A stretch of 64,000 nucleotides of DNA from Sphingomonas sanxanigenens DSM 19645 = NX02 (GCF_000512205.2 NZ_CP006644.1:3714520-3778519), one strand, 5' to 3'; positions 27,651 to 36,366 are shown, numbered from the stretch's first letter. Numbers and translations are program-made. Notes: a model not told the origin generated them from the letters alone.

Positions 27651-29197
27651 GCCAAGGGCAGGGCGTGACGGCCGGCGTTTCCGGGGGCGGAACGGGCGAC
27701 GCGGCGGCGCTCGCCGCGCTTGCTGCGGGGCGCCCGGCGCTGGTCCATCGCCGACAGATCGCCGACACCGACACGCCCGTCTCCGCGGCGCTCAAGCTGA
27801 TGGAGCCGGGGCGCGGCGACTTCCTGCTCGAATCGGTCGAGGGCGGCGCCGTCCGTGGCCGCTACAGCCTGCTCGGCATCGCCCCCGACCTGATGTTCCG
27901 CGCCGAGGGCGACTCGGCGGCGATCAACCCGCACTGGCTGACCGACCGCAACGCCTTCGCGCCGGTGGACGGCGGCGCGCTCGCCGCGCTGCGCGCGCTG
28001 GTCGCGCGCTGCCGGATGGACGTGCCGGAGGATCTGCCCCCAGCCCTCGCCTGCCTGGTTGGCTATTTCGGCTATGAGACGGTCGGCCTCGTCGAACGCC
28101 TGCCGCGCGCCGGCGCCAGCCCGATCGGCCTGCCCGACATGCTGTTCGCGCGGCCGACCCTGCTGCTGGTGTTCGACCGGCTGGCCGACGTGCTCCACCT
28201 CGTCGCTCCGGTCTGGCCCGAAGGCGCGGGCACGCCCGACCAGAAGATCGCCGCCGCGGTCGACCGGATCGGCGCCGCTGCCGCCCGGCTCGCGGCCCCC
28301 CTGCCGGCGCGCGCCGAAGACGCGCCCATCGCCGATCCCACGCTGGCGGTGACGCCGGTGCTGGCGCCCGGCCGCTACGAAGCGATGGTGGCGCGCGCGA
28401 AGGACTATATCGCCGCGGGCGACATCTTCCAGGTGGTGCTGGCGCAGCGCTTCACCGCGCCCTTCCCGCTACCGCCCTTCGATCTCTACCGCGCGCTGCG
28501 CCGGATCAACCCCAGCCCCTTCCTCTACCATCTCGACCTGCCCGGCTTTGCGCTGACCGGTTCCAGCCCCGAGATCCTCGTGCGCGCCCGCGCCGGCGAG
28601 GTGACGATCCGCCCGATCGCCGGCACCCGCCCACGCGGCGCGACCGCCGCCGAGGACGCCCGCCTGCGCGCCGAACTGCTCGCCGACCCCAAGGAACGCG
28701 CCGAACATCTGATGCTGCTCGATCTCGGCCGCAACGATGTCGGCCGCGTCGCCACACCCGGCAGCGTGACCGTGACGGACAGCTACACGGTCGAATATTA
28801 CAGCCATGTGATGCACATCGTCTCGAACGTGGTCGGCCGGCTCGACCCGTCGAAGGATGCGCTCGACGCGCTGTTCGCGGGCTTCCCCGCGGGCACCGTC
28901 AGCGGCGCCCCCAAGGTCCGCGCGTGCGAGATCATCGCCGAGCTCGAGCCCGAGGCGCGCGGCGCCTATGCCGGCGGCGTCGGCTATTTCTCGCCGGACG
29001 GCTCGATGGATTCGTGCATCGTGCTGCGCACCGCGGTGGTGAAGGATGGGGTGATGCATGTGCAGGCCGGCGCCGGCATCGTCGCCGACAGCGATCCCGC
29101 CGCCGAGCAGCGCGAGTGCGAGGCGAAATCCGGCGCCCTGCTCGCGGCGGCGCGCGAGGCGCTCAGGCAGGCGACGGAAGCGGGCTTCGGGCAGTAG
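27647..29197 (+). CDS. trpE: Anthranilate synthase component I
   Basis: A 516-residue chorismate-using enzyme, the first committed step of tryptophan synthesis. The N-terminal feedback region has LLESVEGGAVRGRYSLLGI. The C-terminal chorismate-binding domain has DIFQVVLAQRF, NPSPFLYHLDLPGFALTGSSPE, IRPIAGTRPRG, HLMLLDLGRNDVGRV and GTVSGAPKVRA. It needs a glutamine amidotransferase partner (TrpG), but the next gene is on the other strand, so trpG, trpD and trpC must lie elsewhere. The ATG overlaps the ppiD stop. A hairpin terminator follows 14 bases after the stop. Confidence 0.94.
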   Translation: MSQGQGVTAGVSGGGTGDAAALAALAAGRPALVHRRQIADTDTPVSAALKLMEPGRGDFLLESVEGGAVRGRYSLLGIAPDLMFRAEGDSAAINPHWLTDRNAFAPVDGGALAALRALVARCRMDVPEDLPPALACLVGYFGYETVGLVERLPRAGASPIGLPDMLFARPTLLLVFDRLADVLHLVAPVWPEGAGTPDQKIAAAVDRIGAAAARLAAPLPARAEDAPIADPTLAVTPVLAPGRYEAMVARAKDYIAAGDIFQVVLAQRFTAPFPLPPFDLYRALRRINPSPFLYHLDLPGFALTGSSPEILVRARAGEVTIRPIAGTRPRGATAAEDARLRAELLADPKERAEHLMLLDLGRNDVGRVATPGSVTVTDSYTVEYYSHVMHIVSNVVGRLDPSKDALDALFAGFPAGTVSGAPKVRACEIIAELEPEARGAYAGGVGYFSPDGSMDSCIVLRTAVVKDGVMHVQAGAGIVADSDPAAEQRECEAKSGALLAAAREALRQATEAGFGQ

Positions 29198-29210
29198 CCG
29201 CTCTTTTCCG

Positions 29211-29231
29211 CCCCGACGCTGCGTGTCGGGG
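29211..29231. terminator. Bidirectional terminator between trpE and DUF5706 gene
   Basis: A 9-bp stem (CCCCGACGC with its partner, one G-T pair) closes a TGC loop. A T-run (CTCTTTT) precedes it on the left, which would serve the minus-strand gene. The core is shared with 18880-18894. Confidence 0.6.
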
Positions 29232-29245
29232 AGGACAAAGCAGGC

Positions 29246-29779
29246 TCACATCATCGGCCCATAGCCCAGATAGGTCACCATGAAGCTGATGATCGTCAGC
29301 ACCAGCCCCAGCAGGAAGGCGCGATAGGCGAGCCCCAGGAACCGGTACTTCTTGCGCTGGAGCACCTGGCCGTTCTGGTAGATGTCGCGCAGCATCGTCC
29401 GGAACAGCGTCTCCTCATCCTCCAGCCGGTCGATCACCGCGTCCGCGAACTCTTGCTCGGACATCGTGGTGAAGGTGCCGAAGAACAGGATGTTGCGATC
29501 CTCCGCCGGCGGCGTGCCGGTGGCGGGCAGCACCGCATAGACCGCCAGCATCGCCGAGATGAACGAGAAGAAGGCGAGGACCATCAGCGGCAGCGCGAAT
29601 CCGCCGGCGCGCACCTGGCCGATCGAAATGGTGAACACGACGAAGGTGCCGCCCATCAGGATCGAGGCCTTCTGGTCCGCCATCTGGCTGAGCGCGACGT
29701 TGATCTGCTGGGTCGTCCGGATCAAGTGCACGGCGTGAACAGAGAAATTCCGCTTCCGTTTCGATTCGTCTGCGTCCAT
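29246..29779 (-). CDS. DUF5706 (Pycsar effector-type) membrane protein
   Basis: A 177-residue membrane protein. After a basic start, QQINVALSQMADQKASIL (about 24-41) matches the signature helix of the DUF5706/PycTM family. Two adjacent membrane segments follow at about 39-57 and 61-84, then a cytosolic region rich in Glu (EFADAVIDRLEDEETLF, about 110-127) and a last helix at about 152-171. In Pycsar defence, PycTM proteins are the membrane-impairing effectors switched on by a cyclic pyrimidine. No cyclase is adjacent here. Instead the gene is divergent from acp-spt, so a lipid or envelope role is possible. The ATG at 29779 follows a G-rich site. Confidence 0.6.
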   Translation of the reverse strand: MDADESKRKRNFSVHAVHLIRTTQQINVALSQMADQKASILMGGTFVVFTISIGQVRAGGFALPLMVLAFFSFISAMLAVYAVLPATGTPPAEDRNILFFGTFTTMSEQEFADAVIDRLEDEETLFRTMLRDIYQNGQVLQRKKYRFLGLAYRAFLLGLVLTIISFMVTYLGYGPMM

Positions 29780-29873
29780 GCGCCCCCCGCCCGTGTCGCC
29801 GTTTTCCTTAAACATGCCCATTTGCCGCCGCAATCGCTTGGCAAGCGCATCGTCACATCGGTAAGGACCGCGC

Positions 29874-30116
29874 ATGACAGACCGTGCCCAGATTTTCGAC
29901 ATCGTCGCCGAGCAGATCGCGCCCTTCAACAAGAAGGGCATCGCGCTGACCGAGAGCACCACCTTCGCCGGCGACCTGGAATGGGACAGCCTGACGGTGA
30001 TGGACTTCGTCGCCGCCGTGGAAGACGCGTTCGACATCATCATCACGATGAACATGCAGGCCGAGATCGAGACGGTCGGCCAGCTCGTCGACGCCGTCGC
30101 CAAGCTCAAGGGTTGA
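29874..30116 (+). CDS. Acyl carrier protein for sphingolipid synthesis
   Basis: An 80-residue acidic four-helix carrier protein. The phosphopantetheine Ser is in EWDSLTVMDFVAAVED. The sequence differs from housekeeping AcpP, which has DSLDTVELVM at this site. It sits seven bases before serine palmitoyltransferase. In Caulobacter and Sphingomonas a dedicated ACP adjoins spt and presents the long acyl chain, so that is the likely role. The ATG at 29874 has GTAAGGACC upstream. Confidence 0.85.
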   Translation: MTDRAQIFDIVAEQIAPFNKKGIALTESTTFAGDLEWDSLTVMDFVAAVEDAFDIIITMNMQAEIETVGQLVDAVAKLKG

Positions 30117-30123
30117 TCGCAGG

Positions 30124-31386
30124 ATGACCGAGGCCGCCCAGACCGCGCATGACGCGCGCACGCCCGAAGAGATCGCCGGCGCGCGCGACCTGTTCTCCAA
30201 GTTCGACGGGCTGATCGCCGAGCGACAGGCGCTGCTGGATACCGGCGTGCGCGATCCGTTCGCGATCGTGATGGACGAGGTGAAATCGCCCACCCTCGCC
30301 ATCATCAAGGGCAAGGAAACCATCCTGCTCGGCACCTACAACTATATGGGCATGACGTTCGATGCGGACGTGGTGCAGGCCGGCAAGGATGCGCTCGATG
30401 CGTTCGGCGCCGGCACCACCGGCAGCCGCGTGCTCAACGGCACCTATCAGGGCCACCGGGACGTCGAGGACGCGCTGAAGGACTTCTTCGGCACCGACCA
30501 TGCGATGGTGTTCTCCACCGGCTATCAGGCCAATCTCGGCATGATCTCCACCCTCGCCGGCAAAGGCGACTATGTGGTGATCGATGCGGACAGCCACGCG
30601 TCCATCTATGACGGCTGCTTCCTGGGCGACGCCGAAGTCGTCCGCTTCCGCCACAACAGCGTCGAGGATCTCGACAAGCGCCTCGGCCGGCTGCCGAAGG
30701 AGGCGCAAAAGCTGGTCGTGCTGGAAGGCGTCTATTCGATGCTGGGCGACATCGCGCCGCTGCCCGAGATGGTCGCCGCGGTGCGCAAGCATCCCAACTG
30801 CATGATCCTGTGCGACGAGGCCCATGGCATGGGCTTCTTCGGCGAGCATGGCCGCGGCGTGTTCGAGGAACAGGGCATGGAGGGCGAGATCGATTTCATC
30901 GTCGGCACCTTCTCCAAGTCGGTCGGCACAGTCGGCGGCTTCTGCGTCTCGAACCATCCCAAGTTCAACGTGCTGCGGCTGGTGTGTCGCCCCTATGTGT
31001 TCACCGCCTCGCTGCCGCCGAGCGTGGTCGCCACCGCCGCCACCTCGATCCGCAAGCTGATGCATGCACAGGACAAGCGCGCGCACCTGTGGGAAAACAG
31101 CCGCAAGCTGCACGGCGGCCTCAAGGCGCTGGGCTTCACCTTGGGCAGCGACACGCCGCAATCCGCGATCATCGCCGTCATCCTCACCGACCAGGCACAG
31201 GCGGTGGCAATGTGGCAGGCGCTGCTCGAGCTCGGCCTCTACGTGAACATGGCCCGCCCCCCCGCGACCCCCGCCGGCATGTTCCTGCTGCGCTGCTCGC
31301 TGTGTGCGGAACACAGCGCGGCGCAGGTGGACCAGATCCTTGAGATGTTCGAAGCAGCGGGCAAGGCGACTGGCGCGATTGCCTGA
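30124..31386 (+). CDS. spt: Serine palmitoyltransferase
   Basis: A 420-residue soluble PLP enzyme of the alpha-oxoamine synthase family. It condenses serine with a fatty acyl thioester to 3-ketosphinganine, the first step of sphingolipid synthesis. The length equals that of the well-studied Sphingomonas paucimobilis enzyme, and long stretches agree with it from memory, including TYNYMGMTFD, DADSHASIYDGC, ASLPPSVVATA and VNMARPPATPAG. PLP residues are visible: the stacking His near 158, Asp231 and His234 in DEAHGMGFFG, and the Schiff-base Lys265 in GTFSKSVGTVGGF. It is coupled to the ACP gene upstream and followed by a paired hairpin repeat. Confidence 0.95.
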   Translation: MTEAAQTAHDARTPEEIAGARDLFSKFDGLIAERQALLDTGVRDPFAIVMDEVKSPTLAIIKGKETILLGTYNYMGMTFDADVVQAGKDALDAFGAGTTGSRVLNGTYQGHRDVEDALKDFFGTDHAMVFSTGYQANLGMISTLAGKGDYVVIDADSHASIYDGCFLGDAEVVRFRHNSVEDLDKRLGRLPKEAQKLVVLEGVYSMLGDIAPLPEMVAAVRKHPNCMILCDEAHGMGFFGEHGRGVFEEQGMEGEIDFIVGTFSKSVGTVGGFCVSNHPKFNVLRLVCRPYVFTASLPPSVVATAATSIRKLMHAQDKRAHLWENSRKLHGGLKALGFTLGSDTPQSAIIAVILTDQAQAVAMWQALLELGLYVNMARPPATPAGMFLLRCSLCAEHSAAQVDQILEMFEAAGKATGAIA

Positions 31387-31404
31387 TTCCCCCTTCGGTC
31401 TTCT

Positions 31405-31503
31405 CCCCTCCCGCTTGCGGGAGGGGTCGGGGGAGGGCCTGTCCGGGATAGGTGCGAGCGTCAAAACACGCCCTCCCCTAGCCCCTCCCGCAAGCGGGAG
31501 GGG
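31405..31503. repeat. Paired inverted hairpins (REP/BIME-like)
   Basis: Two hairpins with the same 10-bp stem CCCCTCCCGC/GCGGGAGGGG occur at 31405-31426 (TT loop) and 31482-31503 (AA loop), in opposite orientation. Matching GGGAGGGC and GCCCTCCC flanks lie between them. The pair separates the convergent spt and Tam41-like genes. Confidence 0.75.
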
Positions 31504-31509
31504 AATGTT

Positions 31510-32415
31510 TCACCGCACCGCCCCCGACGTCAGCAGCTTCGGCAACAGCACCACCGCCCCCAGCAGCGGCCAGCGCCGCTGCCACGGCCGGATCTCGATC
31601 GCGGTGCCGGCGTGGCGGTTGATCTTCCAGGCGAGATAATCGATGCCGCCGGCGAAGGTCAGGCTCGCCTTGGCGAGGCGCAGCACCGACAGCGTCTTGC
31701 CCTGCAGCCGCCGCAGCCGCCAGCGCCGCCGCGCGGCAGCCGCGCTCTCATCCTCGCCCAGCAGCGCCAGCGCCGGCGCGGTGAAGGCGCGGTAGCGCGC
31801 CGGATCGGCATCCACCATCGCGCCCGGCCGGGCGTTGCGCTCGGCGCGCAGTTCGGCGCCATAGGTCAAGGTGAAGGCCGCGCGCCACAGCGTCAGCGGG
31901 TCGCCACCATCCTCCCCCGCCAGCGGCCGCGCCGCGCCCAGCAATGTCGGCGCCGCGCGCGAGACCGCCATGATCGCCCGCCGCCCGGCTTCGGCATCCG
32001 CCGCCCAGACCAGTCGGCTCGGCTGCGCGAAGCGCGCCCAGACCGACACGTTGAGCGTCGCCGGCCCGTTCAGCCGGTCGAAATCCGCCTCGCTCAGCAC
32101 CGCATATTTGGCGGCGAGCCCGTCATGCGCGAACGGGAAGACGTTGGGCGGCAGCAGCCGGTTCGCCGCCGCGCGCCAGCCGCCGCCATAGGCCGCGCGA
32201 TAGGAGGAGACGATCACGTAGAAATCGAGCATCTGCCCTTCGAGCTCGGCGCTGCGCAGGCAGGATCCGTAAAACAGCACCGCGCGCGCGGCATCGCCGA
32301 AGGTCGCCGCTATCGCCGCCGCCATCGCAGCCGCGCGCGGATCGACCGGCAGCGCGAGTTCGGCCGCCACCAGTGCGTCCAGTGTTGCAGGCGTTTCGGC
32401 GACCGTCACGGCCAT
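31510..32415 (-). CDS. Tam41-like nucleotidyltransferase, possible phosphatidate cytidylyltransferase
   Basis: A 301-residue protein with a nucleotidyltransferase-like start: AVLFYGSCLRSAELEGQMLDFYVIV (about 43-67) has the Gly-Ser and downstream Asp of that fold. Then LPPNVFPFAHDGLAAKYAVLS, NVSVWARFAQPSRLVW and LWRAAFTLTYGAELRAE follow. The order and spacing resemble mitochondrial Tam41, which makes CDP-diacylglycerol from phosphatidate and CTP. This is motif recognition only. The gene lies 11 bases after a diacylglycerol kinase-family gene whose product could be phosphatidate, which supports the idea. The ATG at 32415 begins the conserved part, and the open frame upstream is antisense shadow. 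Confidence 0.5.
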   Translation of the reverse strand: MAVTVAETPATLDALVAAELALPVDPRAAAMAAAIAATFGDAARAVLFYGSCLRSAELEGQMLDFYVIVSSYRAAYGGGWRAAANRLLPPNVFPFAHDGLAAKYAVLSEADFDRLNGPATLNVSVWARFAQPSRLVWAADAEAGRRAIMAVSRAAPTLLGAARPLAGEDGGDPLTLWRAAFTLTYGAELRAERNARPGAMVDADPARYRAFTAPALALLGEDESAAAARRRWRLRRLQGKTLSVLRLAKASLTFAGGIDYLAWKINRHAGTAIEIRPWQRRWPLLGAVVLLPKLLTSGAVR

Positions 32416-32426
32416 GGCGGCACGGC

Positions 32427-33401
32427 TCACGCCGCGAGGCGGAGGAACGGCACCGGCGGGGTCGAGCGCAGCACGATCGGCTGACCGAGCTCGGCCTGGA
32501 ACAGTTCGCCGTCGAGGATCACGCTGGAGCGTTCGCCCTCGATCTGGATCATGTCGCCGCGATCGAGATGGATGCCCGCCATGCGCCCGCGGCCGAGCTT
32601 GCCGAACGCCGCGGCGGCGATCGCGCGCACCAGCGCCCATGGGCTCTGGTCCACCGCCATCAGCTTCATCCGGCCGGCGCTGACCCCAACCATCTCGGTG
32701 CGGCTGCCCAGCAGCATGCGTTCGAGCGTGGTGACGATCAGCAGCGAGAAACGCCCGCTGAGCTGGCCGTCGCGAATCATCGAGACCCGCACGGGCCGCG
32801 GCCGCGGCGGCAGGAAACGGCCGCCGATGCCGAACAGCATCGCGAACAGCACCGCCAGCGCCGCGATCACATGGCTGAGCCCGTTGGGCAGCCCCAGCGG
32901 ATAGATCTTGTTGCGGCAATAGAGGATCGTGTCCGCCAGCCCGGCGCCGCCCAGGAACATGCCCAGCACCGGCCGGCTGCCATGCGCGCCGCTCGAAAGC
33001 TCGATCAGCTCGCGCACCACGACATGCTCGCTGAGGTCGCCGCGCGTCATCTTGACGATGCGGTCGAGCGCTTCAAGCGGATCGCCATGCGCACCCAGAT
33101 CGAGCGCGATCAGGTTGGTCTTGCCGTTGGGCAGCACCGCCACGGGCGGCGGCGCGTCGCCGAAATGGCCGCCCTGGTGCAGCTCGGTCAGCGCCGCCTG
33201 CACGGTGCCGTCGCCGCCGTTGATCACGATCACCCGGGGCTCCACCAGCGCGATCGTGCGCAGGGCCTGGCCGATCTGGTCGACATTCTCCACCTCATAG
33301 TGGAAGATCTCGGGATGCGTCGCGCAATAGGCCCGCACGCGCGGCAGCAGCGCACGGTTGCCCGTGGAGCGGGGATTGGACAGAAGCGCGACGCTGGGCA
33401 T
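32427..33401 (-). CDS. Diacylglycerol/sphingosine kinase-family lipid kinase
   Basis: A 324-residue lipid kinase of the DAGK catalytic superfamily. It opens VALLSNPRSTGN, has the nucleotide loop VINGGDGTVQAAL and then VAVLPNGKTNLIALDLG, and ends in the beta-sandwich domain (ERSSVILDGELFQ). The family phosphorylates diacylglycerol, sphingosine or ceramide. Near spt and a ceramide synthase candidate, a sphingoid substrate is as plausible as diacylglycerol. A hydrophobic patch at about 175-195 may bind the membrane. It is coupled to the Tam41-like gene. Confidence 0.8.
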   Translation of the reverse strand: MPSVALLSNPRSTGNRALLPRVRAYCATHPEIFHYEVENVDQIGQALRTIALVEPRVIVINGGDGTVQAALTELHQGGHFGDAPPPVAVLPNGKTNLIALDLGAHGDPLEALDRIVKMTRGDLSEHVVVRELIELSSGAHGSRPVLGMFLGGAGLADTILYCRNKIYPLGLPNGLSHVIAALAVLFAMLFGIGGRFLPPRPRPVRVSMIRDGQLSGRFSLLIVTTLERMLLGSRTEMVGVSAGRMKLMAVDQSPWALVRAIAAAAFGKLGRGRMAGIHLDRGDMIQIEGERSSVILDGELFQAELGQPIVLRSTPPVPFLRLAA

Positions 33402-33404
33402 GGT

Positions 33405-33917
33405 CTATCGTGATCCCTCGATCGGCCGGATCGACAGACCCGAACGGTAATTGAGCACGACATCCACCGTGCGAGTCGCGGCACCGACCGGAATCACCAC
33501 CGCACTGTGCTTGGGCTTGAGGTTGGTCAGCGACAGATGCGGGTTGCGCGAGAAGCCACCGCCATCGCTCCAGCCCGACTTGCCGTTGCCATCCACGTCG
33601 TGCCGCACCGCGACGGCATAATTGCCCGCCGCCGGCAGCCCGACGCATACATCCATCACGCCACTGCGCGTGACCGGCAGGTCGACGCGCTTCAGCCACT
33701 TGCCCTTTTCGAGGAACTCCGCGGCGTTGCCGCCATAGATCTGCACGCGCAGCTTGCCGGTGCGCGCCTTGAAACCCTCGACGCGCACCAGCACGGAGGG
33801 CCCCTGGCCCGCATCGCAGACAGCCGCGTCGGGACCGAGAGCGCCGGCATAGGCGGGCACCGCCAGCGCCGTCAGCACCAGCGGACCCGCGATCAGCGTC
33901 CTCCAAAGTTTCGACAT
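33405..33917 (-). CDS. DUF2141 secreted protein
   Basis: A 170-residue protein with a Sec signal peptide (about 1-24, cleavage after VPAYA) and a DUF2141 beta-sandwich domain. Landmarks are VEGFKARTGKLRVQIYGG, CVGLPAAGNYAVAVRHDVDGNGKSG, with an Asp-rich DVDGNGKSG loop that could bind calcium, then GGGFSRNPHL and the end VDVVLNYRSGL. Its function is unknown. A paralogue with the same landmarks lies at 55739. The ATG at 33917 follows an AGGAG site. It ends three bases before the lipid kinase start. Confidence 0.8.
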   Translation of the reverse strand: MSKLWRTLIAGPLVLTALAVPAYAGALGPDAAVCDAGQGPSVLVRVEGFKARTGKLRVQIYGGNAAEFLEKGKWLKRVDLPVTRSGVMDVCVGLPAAGNYAVAVRHDVDGNGKSGWSDGGGFSRNPHLSLTNLKPKHSAVVIPVGAATRTVDVVLNYRSGLSIRPIEGSR

Positions 33918-34022
33918 GACCTCACGACTCCTGGAAGCTATAGCCATGCCACAATCGGCATGACCGGCACTGTTGCCCCCATGCCATTGAAGATCGGGCT
34001 CGTTTGCGGCCAAAACATGGTC

Positions 34023-35249
34023 ATGGGGCGTCTGAATTTCGAAATGCTGACCGCGACCGACCGTTACATCGCCCGCCTGATCGCCCTGCCGCTGTTCGGC
34101 ACGCTGGTGATCGCCGCCATGCTGCTCGTGCTCGACAAGATGCTCCGGCTGTTCGATTTCGTCGCGGCCGAAGGCGGACCGGTCAGCGTGGTGTGGCGCA
34201 TGCTTGCCAACATGATCCCGGAATATCTGTCGCTGGGCATCCCGATCGGCCTCATGCTGGGCATCCTCCTGGCGTTCCGCAAGCTCGCCATGTCGTCCGA
34301 GCTGGACGTGTTTCGCGCGGTCGGCCTCAGCTACGGCCGGCTGATGCGCGTGCCGTATATGTATGCCATCGGGCTGGCCCTCGTGAATCTCGCGATCGTC
34401 GGCTTCGTCCAGCCCTATGCGCGCTACGCCTATGAGGGGCTGCGCTTCGAGCTGCGCTCGGGCGCGCTCGGCGCCTCGATCAAGGTGGGCGAGTTCACCC
34501 GGCTGGGCGCGCGCATGACGATGCGGATCGAATCGAGCCGCAATTCCGGGCGCGACCTCAACGGCATCTTCGTCCGTGCCGAATCGCGCGACGGCAAGTC
34601 GCTGGCGGTCACCGCCGAGCATGGCACCTTCATGGCCACGGACGATCCCGACACGATCATCCTGCGCCTGCGCAACGGCGTGCTCGTCCACAACGCGCCC
34701 GAGTTCAGGACGCCGCGGGTGCTGGCCTTCACCGGCCATGACCTGCCGATCGACCTGCCCCGCATCGAGGCGTTCCGGAAGCGCGGCGACAAGGATCTGG
34801 AACGGACGATCCCCGAACTGGTGCGGATCGGCAAGGATCCAAACCTGCCGAAGAACCTGCGGCTGGAAAGCCGCGCCAACTTCCATTTCCGCATGGCGGA
34901 GGTGGCGATGATGCTGCTGCTGCCGCTGCTGGGCATCGCGCTGGCGATTCCGCCCAAGCGATCCTCGTCGGCGCTGGGCGTGTTCATCTCGATCGTGATG
35001 ATCGTGACCTATCACAAGGTCAACGAATATGCCGAAAGCCTGGGCGCGCTGGGCAAGGTGGATCCGATCATCGCGCTGTGGGTGCCCTTCGCGATGTTCG
35101 CGGGGCTGATCTACTGGATGTACCACATGGTTGCGAACGTCCCCGGCGGAGCGCCGATCGCGGCGCTCGAACGCGGCGCGGCGAAGATGGGCGGCGCGGT
35201 GAAGGCCTGGCTGCGGCTCGGCCGGCGCAAATCGTCCGAAGCCGCGTGA
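34023..35249 (+). CDS. lptF: LPS export ABC transporter permease LptF
   Basis: A 408-residue inner membrane permease of the LptF/LptG family, part of the LptB2FGC extractor that moves lipopolysaccharide towards the cell surface. It has helices near the N-terminus (RYIARLIALPLFGTLVIAAML), PEYLSLGIPIGLMLGILLAFRKLAMSSELDVFRAVGLS in pieces, a periplasmic beta-jellyroll middle (about 130-270), and C-terminal helices with FHFRMAEVAMMLLLPLLGIALAIPP. ATG codons at 33981, 34017, 34023 and 34044 are in frame, and the start among them is uncertain. lptG follows after 19 bases. Confidence 0.88.
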   Translation: MGRLNFEMLTATDRYIARLIALPLFGTLVIAAMLLVLDKMLRLFDFVAAEGGPVSVVWRMLANMIPEYLSLGIPIGLMLGILLAFRKLAMSSELDVFRAVGLSYGRLMRVPYMYAIGLALVNLAIVGFVQPYARYAYEGLRFELRSGALGASIKVGEFTRLGARMTMRIESSRNSGRDLNGIFVRAESRDGKSLAVTAEHGTFMATDDPDTIILRLRNGVLVHNAPEFRTPRVLAFTGHDLPIDLPRIEAFRKRGDKDLERTIPELVRIGKDPNLPKNLRLESRANFHFRMAEVAMMLLLPLLGIALAIPPKRSSSALGVFISIVMIVTYHKVNEYAESLGALGKVDPIIALWVPFAMFAGLIYWMYHMVANVPGGAPIAALERGAAKMGGAVKAWLRLGRRKSSEAA

Positions 35250-35268
35250 CAAGGGCTATGACCACCCG

Positions 35269-36366
35269 ATGATGAGTTTCTTCCCGTCGCGCACGCTTGC
35301 GCTCTACATGGCGCGCATGTTCCTGCTGCGCACCCTGGCGGTGCTCGGCGCGCTGGTCGTCGTTCTCCAGACGCTCGACCTGCTCGGCGAATCGGGCAGC
35401 ATCCTCGCTTATCCCGGCAACGGGCAGGAACAGCTCTGGTACTATGTGTCGCTGCGCGCACCGCAGATCATCGCGCGCTTCCTGCCCTTCTCGGTGCTGC
35501 TCGCCACCCTGATCACGCTCGCCACGCTCAACCAGAACAGCGAGGTGATCTCGATGAAGGCCGCCGGGCTTTCGGCGCACCAGGTGCTGGCGCCGCTGAT
35601 CGTCGCCAGCCTGGGCGTCGCCGCGGTCTCCTTCGTCTTCAACGAGCGGATCGTGGCGCGCGCCACCGCCACTCTCGCGCAGTGGGAGCATGTGGATTAC
35701 GGGCCGGTGCCGAAACAGCGCGCGTTGCAGACCAATGTGTGGGTGCGCGACGGCGCGATGCTGATGCGGGCCGGAGAGGTTCATGGCGGCGGCGCCACGA
35801 CCTGGCTGAAGGACGTCACCGTCTATGACCGGTCGAGCGGCGCGCTCGACCAGATCCTGAACGCGCCGGAGGCTCGCTACGTCGCCGATGGCGGCGGCTG
35901 GCGGCTGGCGGGCGGCGCGCGCTTCGACGTCGCGCGTGGCGTGCGCGTGCCGATCGGCCCGGTCACGATCGCGCGGGGCGTTCGGCCCGACCAGTTCACC
36001 CTCGCCGATGTCGACGGCGATTCGCTGTCCGTCCGCGAACTGCGCGGCGCGATCGCAGACCTGAAATCGGCGGGCCGGCAGACCGCATCGCTCGAATCCT
36101 CCTATTATCACAAATTTTCAGGGCCGCTTTCGGCGGTGCTGATGCCGCTGCTCGGCGCCGTCGCCGGATTCGGCCTCGCCCGTTCCGGCCGGCTGTTCGT
36201 GCGTGCGGTGGTCGGCATGGCGCTGGGCTTCACCTATTTCGTCGCCGACAATTTCTCGCTGGCGATGGGCAATCTCTCCGCCTACCCGCCCATGCTTGCC
36301 GCCTGGGCGCCGTTTTTCCTGTTCCTGCTGATCGGCGAAGCGGTGCTGATCCGCACCGAGGAGTGA
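35269..36366 (+). CDS. lptG: LPS export ABC transporter permease LptG
   Basis: A 365-residue partner of LptF. N-terminal helices include YMARMFLLRTLAVLGALVVVLQTLDLLGE. The coupling helix region has LITLATLNQNSEVISMKAAGLSAHQVLAPL. A periplasmic jellyroll (about 140-270) and C-terminal helices with YYHKFSGPLSAVLMPLLGAVAGFG and YFVADNFSLAMGNL follow. The order lptF-lptG is the usual one. Both are essential in most LPS-bearing bacteria. In a sphingomonad the same machinery could also face a glycosphingolipid-rich outer leaflet. Confidence 0.88.
   Translation: MMSFFPSRTLALYMARMFLLRTLAVLGALVVVLQTLDLLGESGSILAYPGNGQEQLWYYVSLRAPQIIARFLPFSVLLATLITLATLNQNSEVISMKAAGLSAHQVLAPLIVASLGVAAVSFVFNERIVARATATLAQWEHVDYGPVPKQRALQTNVWVRDGAMLMRAGEVHGGGATTWLKDVTVYDRSSGALDQILNAPEARYVADGGGWRLAGGARFDVARGVRVPIGPVTIARGVRPDQFTLADVDGDSLSVRELRGAIADLKSAGRQTASLESSYYHKFSGPLSAVLMPLLGAVAGFGLARSGRLFVRAVVGMALGFTYFVADNFSLAMGNLSAYPPMLAAWAPFFLFLLIGEAVLIRTEE

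Noticed and set aside
29246-29779. A complete Pycsar defence system
   Set aside because: Only the effector-like membrane protein is present. No cyclase or other defence gene is adjacent, so an antiviral role is not claimed.
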